Shown: piece after piece, positions 23,252 through 34,647 of the stretch
Layout: the number at the start of each line of letters is the position of its first letter
Position numbering within the stretch: position 1 is the stretch's first letter
Assembly: GCA_023512835.1 (NCBI GenBank)
Contig: CM042091.1
Location: 21,593,506-21,657,505 of the forward strand
Length of the DNA: 64,000 nt
Direction of reading: 5' to 3'
Source of the DNA: Taxillus chinensis
Lineage: Eukaryota > Streptophyta > Magnoliopsida > Santalales > Loranthaceae
Made by a program: the position numbers and the translations under genes
The notes under the pieces: model-generated
The model's input: only the letters and a program-made list of their open reading frames with translations
Told to the model about the DNA's origin: nothing
Databases searched by the model: none

Positions 23252-24927
23252 TTGTTCAAGATCATCCATCACATACACGGAATTACTAGATGGGCTCGAA
23301 ACCATCCCTCGGATCAAGTGATTGGTGATCCTCTTGTTGGTGTAAGAACAAGAGCAGCCACCTCCAACATGAGCCTTTACTCGTGTTTTCTATCTCAAAT
23401 AGAACCAAAGGTGGTAGATGAAGCTCTTCAGGATTCGAATTGGATAGAAGCCATGCAAGAAGAGTTTGAATCAATTTAAAAGAAATAATGTGTGGACCTT
23501 AGTACCAAGGCCTAAGTCTCAGTAGGTCATTGGCGTTAAATGGGTGTTCTGGAACAAGCTTGATACGGATGGAATAGTAACCCGGAACAAAGCCAGACTG
23601 GTAGCCAAAGGATATCGTCAAGAAGAAGGAATAAATTATGATGAGACCTTTGCTCCGGTAGCAAGACTTGAGGCAATCCGAATGTTTCTGGCGTATGCTT
23701 CATATGAAAACTTCATAGTTTATCAAATGGACGTCAAGAGCGCATTCCTGAATGGAGATCTTCAAGAGGAGGTGTACGTTGAACAACCTCCCGGCTTCAT
23801 TGAACCTAAGGCAGGACATCTTGTCTACAAGCTTCGAAAAGCCTTATATGATTTGAAGCAAGCTCCAAGAGCCTGGTACGACACACTGTCAGAATTCTTA
23901 CTTGCTCACAACTTCCAAAAAGGGAAGATAGACACCACCCTATTTCTACGAAAAGAGAAAGGACACACTTTGATCGTACAAATATACGTGGATGATATCA
24001 TTTTCGGATCAACGAATCCGAAGCTTTGTGAATAGTTTGCTAAGTTGATGACAGGCAAGTTTGAGATGAGCATGATGGGAGAACTGTCCTACTTCCTTGG
24101 AATAGAAGTTAAACAATTAAAGGAAGGAATCTTCATTAATCAAGCTAAGTACACTCGCGATCTTATTAAGAAGTTTGGTATGGAAGGTTCATCTCCGTCA
24201 AAACTCCCATGCTGTCGGTGCCAAGTTAGATCCGGATGTTGATGGCATATCGGTAAATGTGACTCGACTACGGAGGGATGATCGGATCCTTGCATATCTT
24301 ACGCAAGTCGCCCATACATTATGTTTGCAACTTGCATCCGTGCACGATACCAGGCGAATCCCAAGGAGTCACATATGCTTCATGTTAAACGGATATTAAG
24401 GTATCTCAAGGGAACGATGAATTTGGGACTCGTACCCAAAGGAGTCCAACTTCACCTTTATCCGGATACTCTGATGCCGACTTCGCTGGATGTCACATCG
24501 ACAGGAAGAGCACAAGTGGTACATGTCGGTTTCTAGGAAATAGATTAATTTCATTGTTCGATAAGAAGCGGGAATTCCATATCAACCGCTACTCTTTGAA
24601 GCGGAATATATAGTCTTGGGAGTTGCTGCGCACGGCTACTACGGATGCAAAGTCAACTTATCGACTACGGTTTCAATATGTCATCTATTCCACTCTCTCG
24701 CGACAACACTAGCACTATTGCTATCACCAACAATCCCGTCATGCATCCTAAGACGAAGCATATTGAAGTCCGGTATCACTTCATACGTGATCATGTTCTT
24801 AAAAGTCATATCTCACTGGAACACGTTGCTACCGAAAATCAACGCCGACATTTTTACAAAGCCCCTACCTGATGCAAGATTCTCTCGAACTACTCTTCGT
24901 TTAGGTATGCTCGACTTTTCTGCATAG
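23252..24927 (+). pseudogene. SIRE reverse transcriptase and RNase H
   Basis: RT begins with EALQDSNWIEAMQEEFESI (23424-23478). After a frameshift it continues with [31 protein letters not shown], the lineage-marking [35 protein letters not shown] and the catalytic YVDD box at 23985-23996. A TAG (about 24033) and frameshifts near 24200 follow. RNase H phrases RKSTSGTCRFLG (about 24500), NNPVMHPKTKHIEVRYHFIRD (24733-24793) and FTKPLPDARF (about 24857-24886) complete pol. It would synthesise element cDNA; this copy is dead. Confidence 0.85.
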
Positions 24928-24929
24928 TT

Positions 24930-26598
24930 TCACATTTAATTTACCTAACAGTATACTTACTATCAGAACATGGATTGTGCTTTTATTGAAAGTGGAAGAT
25001 ACATACTGGATTTTAATGCTGATCATACTTACTGATTAACGGCTTCATGCTTCTGATATTAATATCAACTTCATTATGGGAGGATGCTTGCGTTTCCCGA
25101 CTGAAGTCGTTTAAGCTAACATGATTAAAGTTTATATGATTTACCTCTTTCTGGTTTCATGATCTTAATTTCCACTAATCACCACATGACAACAGCATGT
25201 TCATTTAGATTACTCTATTAACATGTATAGTTGAACAAATGAAATGGGTTAGCTCGGAATGCCTGGTGGATGAATACTCAATCGCGGCTTGGTCACTTCG
25301 AAGTATAGTTTTCAATAAGATAGACAGTGCTGAATTCTACAAACCGGAAATGTCAATTGAGAGGATTGCACAATCTCTTGGGGAGAAAATGCTTTATATA
25401 TTATTTAGTAATACCCCTGTATATGTCTCATGACCTCTTTTCGGATGTCTATTTGAGGGGGAGCTTTTCATTGAGAGGATTAAATAATCTACGGAGAGCA
25501 GCTAATGAACCCCTAATATGTCTCGGATACTCCCTCCTCTAAACTTTTACTGGATCCGATTGGACATGCGTTGTTAAATCGAGAAAAGTGGCATGCTTGG
25601 ATGTATTTTCTTTCTTCAACCATGCATTTTAATCGGATAATCACCTGCTTACTTTTGACATGTGTTCGCTTCCTCATTTTTCACACATGAATCCTAAGTT
25701 GCCCAAATCATATGATCTTTAATTAATCTTAGCTACGTTGTTCAGCAAGACGGTTTCGCTATGTTGACCTACATGAACTTGTGTATGGTTATCTGACATA
25801 TGCCCTAATTCAGTAATATTGCTCATTCTCACGTATGTATCTGTCTCTTATATGCTTTGCAATGCATAAGTTCTGTTTCTCATTAGTTCGGATTATGTCG
25901 TTTTTCACTGAGTAGTTTCCCTAATCCGTACTAATCCTTGCCTGTTAAGGTTTTGTATTTTCAGTTCATTTCTTTTTTAGCTACAAGTTTAGATTCTCTT
26001 TGTAACCGTATCGACAAATCTAGTCCATAGTCTTGGATTTGAAGTGTTGTGGTACTTCTCTTCTCTTTGACTTATTGACTGCAAAGAAATCCACTTTACT
26101 CTCTCACCGAACTCTGTCTACTACGGGCACGGTCTACTTTTCATCTGGATACTCTTCCTCGACCATTACTTCTTCCGGATGATTGTCGGTTCATTCCTCC
26201 GGACTCCTGACACAGTCTAATTGCGATGATCCAAGTCTTCCTATATGTCGCGTGCTTTTGAGGAGGAATCATGATGATTCATTAAATGCAAATCTCGGGA
26301 TGCACACACCCTTCTCTGGATGGCAACCAGCTGTTACACTTACTTAGTCATGCGGTCTCCACGACATCGTTTCATTCGGAGGCGCATCGATATCCAGAAT
26401 AATGACATCAGCCTGTCAAGCAGGTCCCTATTTCACTCGCACATTCCTAGGCCCGCTGACATTTACGGATTCGGTCTTATATGTACTGATCATTCCTGCG
26501 CAGCACGAGTATTGCTCATTTTAAATCCCTAAACCTCTCATTGCTCCTTCCATCGCCAAGACCTCACCTTTCCTCTTGTCCTTCAAATTTCATTTGCA
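24930..26598 (+). other. SIRE spacer between pol and third gene
   Basis: No protein is recognised. The part from about 25690 onward matches the reverse complement of 55745-56651 in the other SIRE copy, so it belongs to the element. Its end (26480-26598) should hold the promoter and leader of the third gene. Here the TATA reads CTTATATGTA, weaker than the CTTATATAT of the other copy. Confidence 0.6.
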
Positions 26599-29301
26599 AT
26601 GGCACCCAGAATCTCTCTTTCTGGCGTTAATCCTGGCCATCTGGTTGATTGGAATGCTGTCTCTAATCCTCCGGATTGGTTTTTCCAGCTTCGCCCTCTC
26701 CTTGAAGCCTCGCATATACTCAACCTGATCTCCAATCCCGTCGATCTTCTTATCAAAGACATCAGTGAGTATTACCAACGGATTCGCTGCACCACCGATT
26801 CTATACTCTCCTATGTCCGCGGTGAATCCATCACCATCACTCCGGCCGTTCTCCGTGCCGCTCTCCATCTTCCCCCGGTGAACCACGGCGCCCGATGCTT
26901 GCTCCAATGGCGGTTTCTATGGGTTGCACCCACAAAGGCATGGAATACAAGGTGAAATCCTTCCAAGGTCGCTATCGCCGTATGGCAACCATACCGGAGT
27001 CTTGTTCATGGCTCGCACTTGACTCTCTGGACTCGGTCCCTTATGATCTTCTCCTGGCCATGTACGGCGTTTTTGAAGGTTTTCCGCTGGATTTGGGGAC
27101 ATTTTTGTTCGATCGCTGCGCAGACTGGTCCTAAGAACCATTCTTTCGGGCGCATACTCAGCATCGTCTTCCGGCATCTCAATCCGGACCATTTCGCCCG
27201 ATATGATGCTGTTCCCTTTCCTTCGGCTTACTACCTCCGTCATCTTACGCCGGATGGGAACATGACGGCCCGCCGTCCCTCTGCAGCTCTCCGCATTCTC
27301 CCTGCCTCGGAACAACAAGGCAGTTCTGTTGGTGATCCCTCCGACAGCCAAGCCCCTGACGTCAGTTCTGCACCCCGATCCTCCCGGATTCGGTCCGTTG
27401 CAGCACCTTCTCATTCTCGGGCCTCCCAATATAGCGTCCGTGCCGAACCGTCCGAGGTTACAGGGCTATCTCAGCGCAGTGCTCCTAAAGCTGTTTCCTT
27501 AGCTCCCTCTGCCGCCGATGTCCCCACTCCCTCCACCTCCGCTATTCTTGCCGCGGTTGATACCGCCGTTCTGCCGCCATCGCCGATGTCCCGACCTCTC
27601 CTCCGAAGCTCCTTTGCCTCCCCTACCTCAACCCCGAGATTACCTTGATCATCTCTCCACCGACACCTTAACGGACCTATGACTCCGTTTTAGCCTTGCG
27701 CACACCGCCTCCATTCCTGACAACGATCTCCGGGTGTTTTACACACGCCATACCCAATCCCCGGAGACCATGATCATCTGGAACTTGGATCACGGCTTTC
27801 TTATGCTGGCCTCCATTCCAGATGTGGCGTTCACTATTCCCTCCACCCAGGACATTCCGCCAGGGGTCCTTCTCCTACTAAGGCTGGCCCCTCTTCTCCT
27901 GTTGCCACCATTCCCGTGGTTGACCTTTCTGGTCAAAGCGGGTCACCGCTCCGGATGCCTCGATGCTCCGGATGCCCCTCTTCGTCTTTGTTGCCGATAC
28001 TCTCTGGGACTCCTCCGCCAAGACACCTCTGCTCCCCGTTCATGCGGGGGGAGTCCTCCAAAGCTCCGGAGTTGGTCCTTGGGCGTGCCTCGTTTGGCAC
28101 GGTTCACTCCGACGCTGTGCTCTCCACCCAGCTGGACCGACACGCCTAGGCTCAAAGCGCCCAAATTTCCGCCATCGCCGCCAAGGTTGATGCACTCGGC
28201 GCCCAACTCCTCTCCACTCTCACTGACTCCTCCACCTCAATGGAGCAGAAAATGGATCTCGTCGCCTCGTCCATCCATTCATTGTCTACCTCCTTCGCGG
28301 GCCTGGCGCACACGATGGCTCGTCCTCCCGTTGCTTCCCGGCGATCTGCCAAACCGGGAGAGAAAGTGTCATCTGATCCGTCCGCCCTTTCGCTCCTTCG
28401 CACCACAACCATCTTCTCGGACCGAGAAGCGGCCTGCCACCTCGGTGCTTCAGGGAGTTCAAATTCCCAAATGAAGCCGCTTCTCTCAACCAAGCTCCTC
28501 TCGCAGCTCCGGCTCTCCTCCTCCATCCTCCTTATCCGCAGCCGACACCTTCCTCCCATCATATGCGGCGTTTGACCCTTCGATGCGGATGGAAGTGTTC
28601 GCAAAGCAATGAAGTCCTATGCAGCGTCTTCTGGAGAGACGATGTCTTTTCGAAATGTACCCTTTCGGAGAAAGGACTCTTTACTACAGAAGACATTGAC
28701 AACTTCCCGAGGGTCGCTAAAATAGAGATGAGGCCGTTTCCATCTCTCTACAAGGATGGGCACTTGTTTGAAGTTCTCGCCGTGTTGGAATGAAGGCTAT
28801 CTTCCCAGGTGTGGATATAATTCAGTCCTTCATCGACGGAAATGCCGAGGATAGCAAGCCATGGAAAACTCTCTCAACTATCCTCATTCCGTACCGGATC
28901 ATGTCGCCACACTTCATGATGGTCGTCTTCATGATTCAGTCCAAGCAAATGATTCTCATTGATTCTCATCGGATTGTGGAGCACTTTGTAAGAAAGAATC
29001 AATGGGAACCACCGTGTCTCAATGCCGATCAAGTCGTGAAGAAAGCCGGTTTATATGAAGAGTTGGGCATCACACCCTTGGGTCCAACCGAGAAGTCAAG
29101 GCGACATTCGGGGCAAGAAGCAAGTGCCACAACAACCGGATGGAGATAGGCTGGGGCCTTTGTTGTTACTTCATCAAGTCATTTTTGATTGTGGACAAAT
29201 CGTGGAGCCAACACACTACTTATACGATGAAGCGACAATGGAGCTTAGAGAGAAGGCAAGCAACTATGATCTTCAAGTATAGTAAGCCTTATGTACCTTA
29301 G
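26599..29301 (+). pseudogene. SIRE third gene: plant-transposon-protein domain, coiled coil, Ulp1-like domain
   Basis: ATG at 26599 starts MAPRISLSGVNPGHLVDW. The N-terminal 250-300 residues (two frameshifts, near 26880 and 27110) contain NPVDLLIKDISEYYQRI, SYVRGESITITPAVLRAALH and HSFGRILSIVFRHL. They resemble the 'putative plant transposon protein' family (PF20167 from memory). A Pro/Ser/Ala-rich middle with a coiled coil follows (about 28130-28330). The C-terminus has YRIMSPHFMMVVF with His at 28910-28912 and MILIDSHR with Asp at 28961-28963. The Gln-Pro-Asp-Gly stretch at about 29128-29142 is followed by a small indel that destroys the Cys motif kept in the other copy. It is no envelope: no signal peptide or membrane segment is visible. 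Confidence 0.75.
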
Positions 29302-29444
29302 TGAAAATCTTGTATTAAGGCTGAATTGTACTTAGTTGCTGTTAAATGAAATTGGTTGTGATGCGTATTCTATATGTTATCTTTTTGCACTGCTTACCAA
29401 ATCAGATTACAAAGGGTTTGGGCATATCCATAATTGGGGGAGAT
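29302..29444 (+). other. SIRE 3' UTR and polypurine tract
   Basis: Short noncoding stretch ending in TTGGGGGAGAT (29434-29444) directly before the LTR. Confidence 0.8.
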
Positions 29445-30700
29445 TGTTGGATCAAACCCAGAATTTGGATAATGCTGATAAAGCCCTATGTAATTTGATC
29501 TGAGATCTTTTGTGATTATTTGATCGTTGCAGAAGATATGTTATTAATCCGGAGATGCACTCGTGAGAGCAAAGCTAAGGACAGGATATATAATCCTGAT
29601 CCTGACAAGAGTGAGTGTCGTCAAACACTTGGTAAATAACCAAGTCATCAATACATACGGAATAAGGATCCGAGCCTTTATTTGCACGGAGTAAACAAAC
29701 TAGATACGGAGCAAGGAATCCGGACAACTTACTCATACGGAGTAAGGAAGCGCTAGTACGGAGTAAGGACTTCGATCCCTTAGACTCGCCCGGAGTAAGG
29801 AACTTACATACGGAGTAAGGAATTTACATATGGAGTAAGGAACTTACATGCGGAGTAAGGAAGCAACGATACGGAATAAGTCATCCGACCTTTTAAGACT
29901 CGCCCGGAGTAAGGAACTTACATACGGAGTAAGGAATTTACATACGGCGTAAGGAACTTACATGCAGAGTAAGGAAGTCACGGCACGGACTAAGGATTCC
30001 AAGACTAAACAGGATACGGAGTAAGCAACCACCGACACGGAGTAAGGTTCCGAACTTCATTAGCAACGGAGTAAGGAGAATTACACTGGACCAAGAAGAT
30101 ACTACTTCAACTCACCACATTTAAAGTTATCAGCTCGTGGCGTCCCGATGTAAGACAAATTTATTGAGAACCTGAAGAATCTTACACGTGGATCATCCGG
30201 ATATGTGGACACAACCTGAATTGTATTTGGGAACTCACAAACGCACTTATACTCTTCAAACCCAAGATCTTGAGCTCCACAAACCGCACAGCCAAGGCAG
30301 AGAGATTACCGAGGAATAGTTAGTCTTGAACGCATTCCAAAACTACAAGTTCCAAGGTTGTCTCTTAGGAATGTTTGTATAAATATTCATAATTGTATAT
30401 TTGTAATAGAGCGAATGTGCATTTGTAAGCAAAGATTAACCCTGTGTATGCACAAGCGGCTTTAATTTTGGGAGATAGAATTTGGCTAGTGTGTGAGTTC
30501 ATTTGTAAACAGAGTGTAAGAGAGTCTTGCTTCTATTTTGTTGTATTTATCTTGTGATAATAAAACAAAATACTTCCACTATCCTGGTTATCTTCCATGG
30601 TGATTCTATCACTTAACTAGATAAGTGTTTGTGTCTTAAGAGAAAGAAAAGAGTTTCGATAAGAGCCTATTCACCCCCTCTAGGCTCCAAGGCACCATCA
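29445..30700 (+). mobile_element. 3' LTR of plus-strand SIRE-type element
   Basis: It begins TGTTGGATCAAACCC and ends GGCACCATCA, 1256 bp. It carries the CGGAGTAAG array and a polyadenylation-like AATAAAACAAAATAC near 30560. The next bases are not genomic flank of the usual kind but a PBS-like TGATATCGGAGCC followed by a TRIM-like unit. Confidence 0.92.
29655..30080 (+). repeat. CGGAGTAAGG motif array (about 18 copies)
   Basis: The motif ACGGAGTAAGG or a one-base variant occurs about 18 times in roughly 425 bp at irregular spacing. One longer unit (CCCGGAGTAAGGAACTTACA, about 115 bp apart, near 29789 and 29904) is itself repeated. Confidence 0.88.
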
Positions 30701-30970
30701 AGTGATATCGGAGCCGGGTCCTCTAGACCGATGGTGGGATGGGGGGGAGACTGTTGGGTCTCTAATGTCCCATAGATCAATCCCACATCGGTTAGGCGAA
30801 CATTGAGGTCGTCCTAATGAGGAGGCTCATGTGCACCTTGTCACAACGCGTTTTAACGGGTCGCGGCCCATTAGAAACAAATCCGTGCGGGCCGCGGCCC
30901 ATGGGTGGGTGCGCGAGTGCCAAAGTGGACAATATTGTGATAGTGAGTGGCCTGGCCGAGGTCCAACAAA
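30701..30970 (+). mobile_element. TRIM-like fragment: PBS, short internal region, PPT and partial LTR
   Basis: Directly after the SIRE LTR comes TGATATCGGAGCC (30703-30715, PBS-like). About 14 bp of internal sequence and a purine tract GGTGGGATGGGGGGGAGA (30733-30750) follow, then TGTTGGGTCTC at 30752 starts a new LTR that contains the plant-typical TCCCACATCGGTTAG block. A PBS and PPT only tens of bases apart is the structure of terminal-repeat retrotransposons in miniature. Its own 5' LTR is absent and its 3' LTR is cut at about 30970. Confidence 0.65.
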
Positions 30971-31583
30971 GGTCACAATTTCACCTCCCTATGTTATCTC
31001 TATTGGTTCATGGTATTAGGGTTGTCTGATTGAAAACATGCTAAACATAAGCCAAGGACAACAAATGGTCATTGAGGTCCTTTTAAGAGTTGTATGCGGA
31101 ATGGTTATCTAAACACACAAACATGCAAAGCCAATAAATCATACTTGCAAAAGGATAATGATCACACCAATTACAAATAAGTTATGAATCTCAATCCGCC
31201 TGACCTAGGGCTAAGAATACCTAGGTGTACATCCAAAGATAGAAATTAAGAACAAATTCATAAAACATACAAAACTCAATCATCCAAACCCAATATTCAT
31301 AAACACAGCAAAACAACAAGGAGGCTACATTGCTCTCCTAGATTATAAGAACTACTCACGCATGATTACAAGCAAAACCATAGCAGTAAAGCTAAACATC
31401 TTCTTCTAATCCACGCGCGCAACAAGGCTTCAAATCCAGGCTCCAAAATCCGCGACGGGTGATCATGACGGTGCCGCGACGGCCGCTCTCCTAGGTCAAG
31501 GAGCAACCTCCAAGTCATGAAGCCTCTCTCTCTCTAAAAACATGTAGGGGGGGTCTAGGATAGATAACATGGGGTGTGGAGCC

Positions 31584-31655
31584 TTTATTTATAGAGGTTG
31601 GATGGGCCTTGAGGTGTGTACCCTAGCCCATCTATCAAAATGACGTAGTTTTGAT
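31584..31655 (-). promoter_or_regulatory. Athila LTR core promoter (inner LTR)
   Basis: Palindrome variant with an A-to-T-side mismatch at 31634-31655; CTATAAATAAA on minus at about 31584-31594. Confidence 0.5.
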
Positions 31656-32111
31656 AAGTGACACTCCAAACTTGAAAATCTTTATCTTCCATCCACAATT
31701 TGGACATGGGCCTTGAGGAACAAATGATCAGCATGAAAAAACGATAGGATCGGTCCAAAAATATCTCTGCACGTCAATTTGCACGTGATATGGTGAATTC
31801 ACGTGCAACCCCAAATCAGCTCAAACTTCTCCCCAAGCTTCCTTGCATCCTGTAGAGGCCTGAGAAGCAAAAATATGCTTGCACGTGAAATGGGTGAATT
31901 CACGCGCAACTCCAAATGCTCTGAAATTTCTGTGGTAGGTAGAGGACATCATTCTAAGCAACTTTTGTTCTTGCACGCCAATTGTTTGAGGCCATCTACT
32001 ATATCAAAAGTGAGCTCCAAAATCTGCCAAAACAGCTTAAAAACGCATGTATTTGCAAATAGCATCTTCCTAGGGGTTAGAGCAAATATATATGGTATAT
32101 GAAGCAATAAG

Positions 32112-32116
32112 GCTCT
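32112..32116. other. Target site duplication GCTCT (left)
   Basis: GCTCT at 32112-32116 is repeated at 34063-34067, on either side of the solo LTR. Confidence 0.9.
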
Positions 32117-32685
32117 TGTAAGGACCCGTACCTTGAGTTAGTCACAGTGTTGCCTTCTGAGTAGAGTTTTTCTAGATTTTGACCTAGTGAATGGGCTCAA
32201 ATGAATTCATGTGCAAAAGGAAAGATGCTTAAAATGATGTCCTCTATCTACCACGAAGTTTCCAGGCCAAACGGACGTGTATGTGAGGTGCACGTGAAAT
32301 GGGTCCAATTCACGTGCAAGTGTGGTTGTCTTCTAAATGATGCAAGGAGGCTAGGGGTGAAGTTTGAGCGCATTTAGAGTGCATATGGAGTTGCACGTGA
32401 ATTGGGGAATTCACGTGCAAATTGGCGTGCGACCATATTTTTGCATGGTTCCCTTGGTTTTGACATTCTAATGATCTTTCTCCAAAGGACCATGTTGAAA
32501 TTCTGAGTATTTTGGCATATATGGGTGCGGAAAGGTGCTAACCTGGTGTGATCAAAACTACGTCGTTTTGATCCTGGGATTTACTTAATCAAAACTACGT
32601 CATTTTGATGTGGGTAGTGTCTATATAATGAGGGCTTGAGTTTGAGTTTAGGGTTCTTGTGTTCTTCTTTGCTGCATTTGTTGTA

Positions 32686-32723
<38 letters not shown>

Positions 32724-34062
32724 CTCCTGGGCGGTTGCCGTGGTGGTTCGCGTCGTTGGGAGCCGTTTCAGCGTGGAGGTTAGGACAAAGTCTGGAGGTA
32801 GGGATTCATGTTCTTCCTAACTCTCCTCTGTTTTAGGATATTCACCTATATATATATATATATGTAAATCCATATAGGTGTGATCTCCTATATGGATGTT
32901 GGCCTTCAGTGGCATGTTCTGTTGATTCCGATGTTAAATTTGGCCTGAGGATTTTCTTGGTTTTATTCATGCCCACCATGTGTTTGATAAAAGTCCGTGG
33001 AGGCCTGCATGCCATGTATTCAATATAATGCCCGTGAGACCTTGTATATGGGTGTCCGATGATATACCTGCGTGATCGGTGTGTCTTGTGTTTGACTTGT
33101 ATTTGATTTTAAGCCTATGAGGCTGATGTGTGTGGCTTGTATCGACCATGTTGGTCCTTCCGAAATCAAGTGTAAATGTTGTCTTGAGTTTACATGTTGA
33201 GATGTAATGCTATGTCTTGTTCGTTGATCTGTTTGAGACCGAGCTGAGATATGGGCCAGGCACAATAGCCGGACCCCTTTGAGATTTGGCCAGGACGTGG
33301 TCCTGAGTCTCGGTGTAGCACTCACGACGGTGGGCTAAGTCTACACCCATTCCTGAGGGTAGGTATGGCGCCCGAGGAGGTGGTTGACCATATCTGACTC
33401 GGGTGGAAAATGTTGCATTGGTGTCCATGCAACATTCGCCTGGATGTGGTATGTCATGTCGCCGTGGTGGCGGGGTGTCCTCTGCCCTCCGGTGCGGGCT
33501 CAGGTAAAGAGTGTTTACCTGGGTGATGTTTCTTCGCTTTAGCCTTAGGCACGACATGAGCACAAGCATACACATAACATGCATGTTGTAGAGCGGGACG
33601 GGTCCGGGGGAGACCGGATCGCTATCGAGCTATGGTTTGCTCACCCCTCCTATAAACTGTTCTTTTGCAGGGTTTAGCAGGCGGTAGGTGAAGGCTGAGG
33701 AGCTAGGCCCCTGAGGCTGGGAGTTTTATGTTATTTCCTTTGTTGTACTCTGGTTTTGTGTGTTTGGAATTGGGTTTTGGTTTTATTTGTGGCTTCATAG
33801 GGGTTTTCCCCGGACTGGGTTGTAATAAACATTTAGTCTTTGAAATGAAATAAAATGAGATGTTGTTATTCAATTTGTGTTTGTGTGCATGGTTTGGAAG
33901 CCAGGAGCATGCCCCTCGGCATGTTAGCCTGGTTGTGCAGGTTTGGGACAGCACCCGTGCCAGAAGTCCTTTTAAGGTGCTTGCACCAACCCCTTGTCCC
34001 TTCGGGTGCGGGCATGGGCATCCACTACTCATTTCCAAGTGGAAGGAAATTGGGGCGTGAAA
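32117..34062 (+). mobile_element. Solo LTR, chromovirus type (TGTAAGGACCCG family)
   Basis: The 1946-bp LTR begins TGTAAGGACCCGTACC and ends GGGGCGTGAAA, where the usual terminal ACA has become AAA. The same family lies reversed at 60218-62014. U3 contains several CACGTG boxes (about 32290-32425), two ACGT palindromes, a TATA box and a GA run (32691-32719). It inserted into the inner Athila LTR. Confidence 0.92.
32551..32629 (+). promoter_or_regulatory. LTR core promoter with doubled ACGT palindrome
   Basis: Two palindromes (32551-32572 and 32588-32609, the second with one mismatch) lie 12 bp before the TATA box CTATATAATG (32621-32630). A GA dinucleotide leader follows. Confidence 0.62.
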
Positions 34063-34128
34063 GCTCTAATCATGCTCTTAAACATCCTAAATAAACACTA
34101 GAATAATGGCATAAAATGCACGTTATCA

Positions 34129-34647
34129 AATACACCACACTTGAACCCTGCTTGTCCTCAAGCAAAAACATACAAGCATGCAAAAATAAAATAACAATCA
34201 AGGAGAATCATGGTTTCCTATGCATGCAACTCTATCATGATGAAATGGGGATTTAAGCATCAAAATGAGTCATAGCTTAGTTCATTCATGTCCATATCCC
34301 TAGTCCAACAACCATGCAATATCACCACTTAAATTTCAGATATGAGCAAGCAATCCATGATAAAATAGCACCTAGTTTCCCTTTAAGTTCTTACCAAGGA
34401 TAAGCAGCCTCACTCAAATATAATAATTCTCAAGCCCAATACCTATCAATGAACAATGGATGGAAAACTCTATCTCTACACTCGCCATCGCCTATTGATT
34501 AAGTACTTGCCAAGCAATCATGAGAGTTCCCTATTGTGCTCATCAAAGAAAACACTCCCTCTATTCTACTTTATTTCAACTCACACTCTAGTCTACTAAC
34601 CGAATAAACAAAACATGAGCCAAAGAATTGAGCTCAACACTCTCAAA
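34129..34647 (-). other. Athila 3' noncoding region (inner copy)
   Basis: Matches 17702-18254 except for a deletion of about 36 bp. It stops abruptly at 34647 against the truncated Tekay element. The Athila sequence resumes at 41718, equivalent to 18675 of the outer copy, so about 420 bp of Athila were lost. Confidence 0.82.

Larger units (their letters stand above)
18946..30700 (+). mobile_element. SIRE-type (Maximus/SIRE) Ty1/copia element, plus strand
   Basis: The order is truncated 5' LTR, PBS, gag, protease, integrase, RT, RNase H, spacer, third gene, polypurine tract and full 3' LTR. Integrase before RT is the copia order. RT phrases such as [23 protein letters not shown] and the long extra gene after RNase H fit the Maximus/SIRE lineage. 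It is about 11.8 kb as it stands and would be about 12.7 kb with a full 5' LTR. Confidence 0.85.
30971..34128 (-). mobile_element. Inner, truncated Athila LTR (split by a solo LTR)
   Basis: From GGTCACAATTTCACC (30971) the sequence follows the Athila LTRs to position 32116, is interrupted, and resumes at 34068 to end GCACGTTATCA at 34128. The first roughly 300 bp present in the other copies (from TGACGAA to TCTAGGG) are missing. It is followed by Athila 3' noncoding sequence, as the outer LTR is, so it is a second 3'-side LTR of a tandem Athila. Confidence 0.88.

Noticed and set aside
27734..28474. 246-codon Pro/Arg-rich plus-strand frame
   Set aside because: Shifted frame of the SIRE third-gene linker; the correct frame is supported by alignment with the minus-strand copy.
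26599..29301. Envelope-like gene in SIRE
   Set aside because: No signal peptide, transmembrane segment or fusion-peptide-like stretch; the domains read instead as plant-transposon-protein and Ulp1-like.
29655..30080. Regularly repeated short motif resembling a CRISPR array
   Set aside because: Plant LTR context, motif only about 10 bp, irregular spacing and diverged copies.
30701..30970. Cassandra-type TRIM carrying a 5S rRNA copy
   Set aside because: No 5S internal promoter boxes are visible; only PBS, PPT and a plain LTR start.
33210..33584. 124-codon minus-strand frame
   Set aside because: Within the transcribed part of a solo LTR, antisense, and without family similarity.
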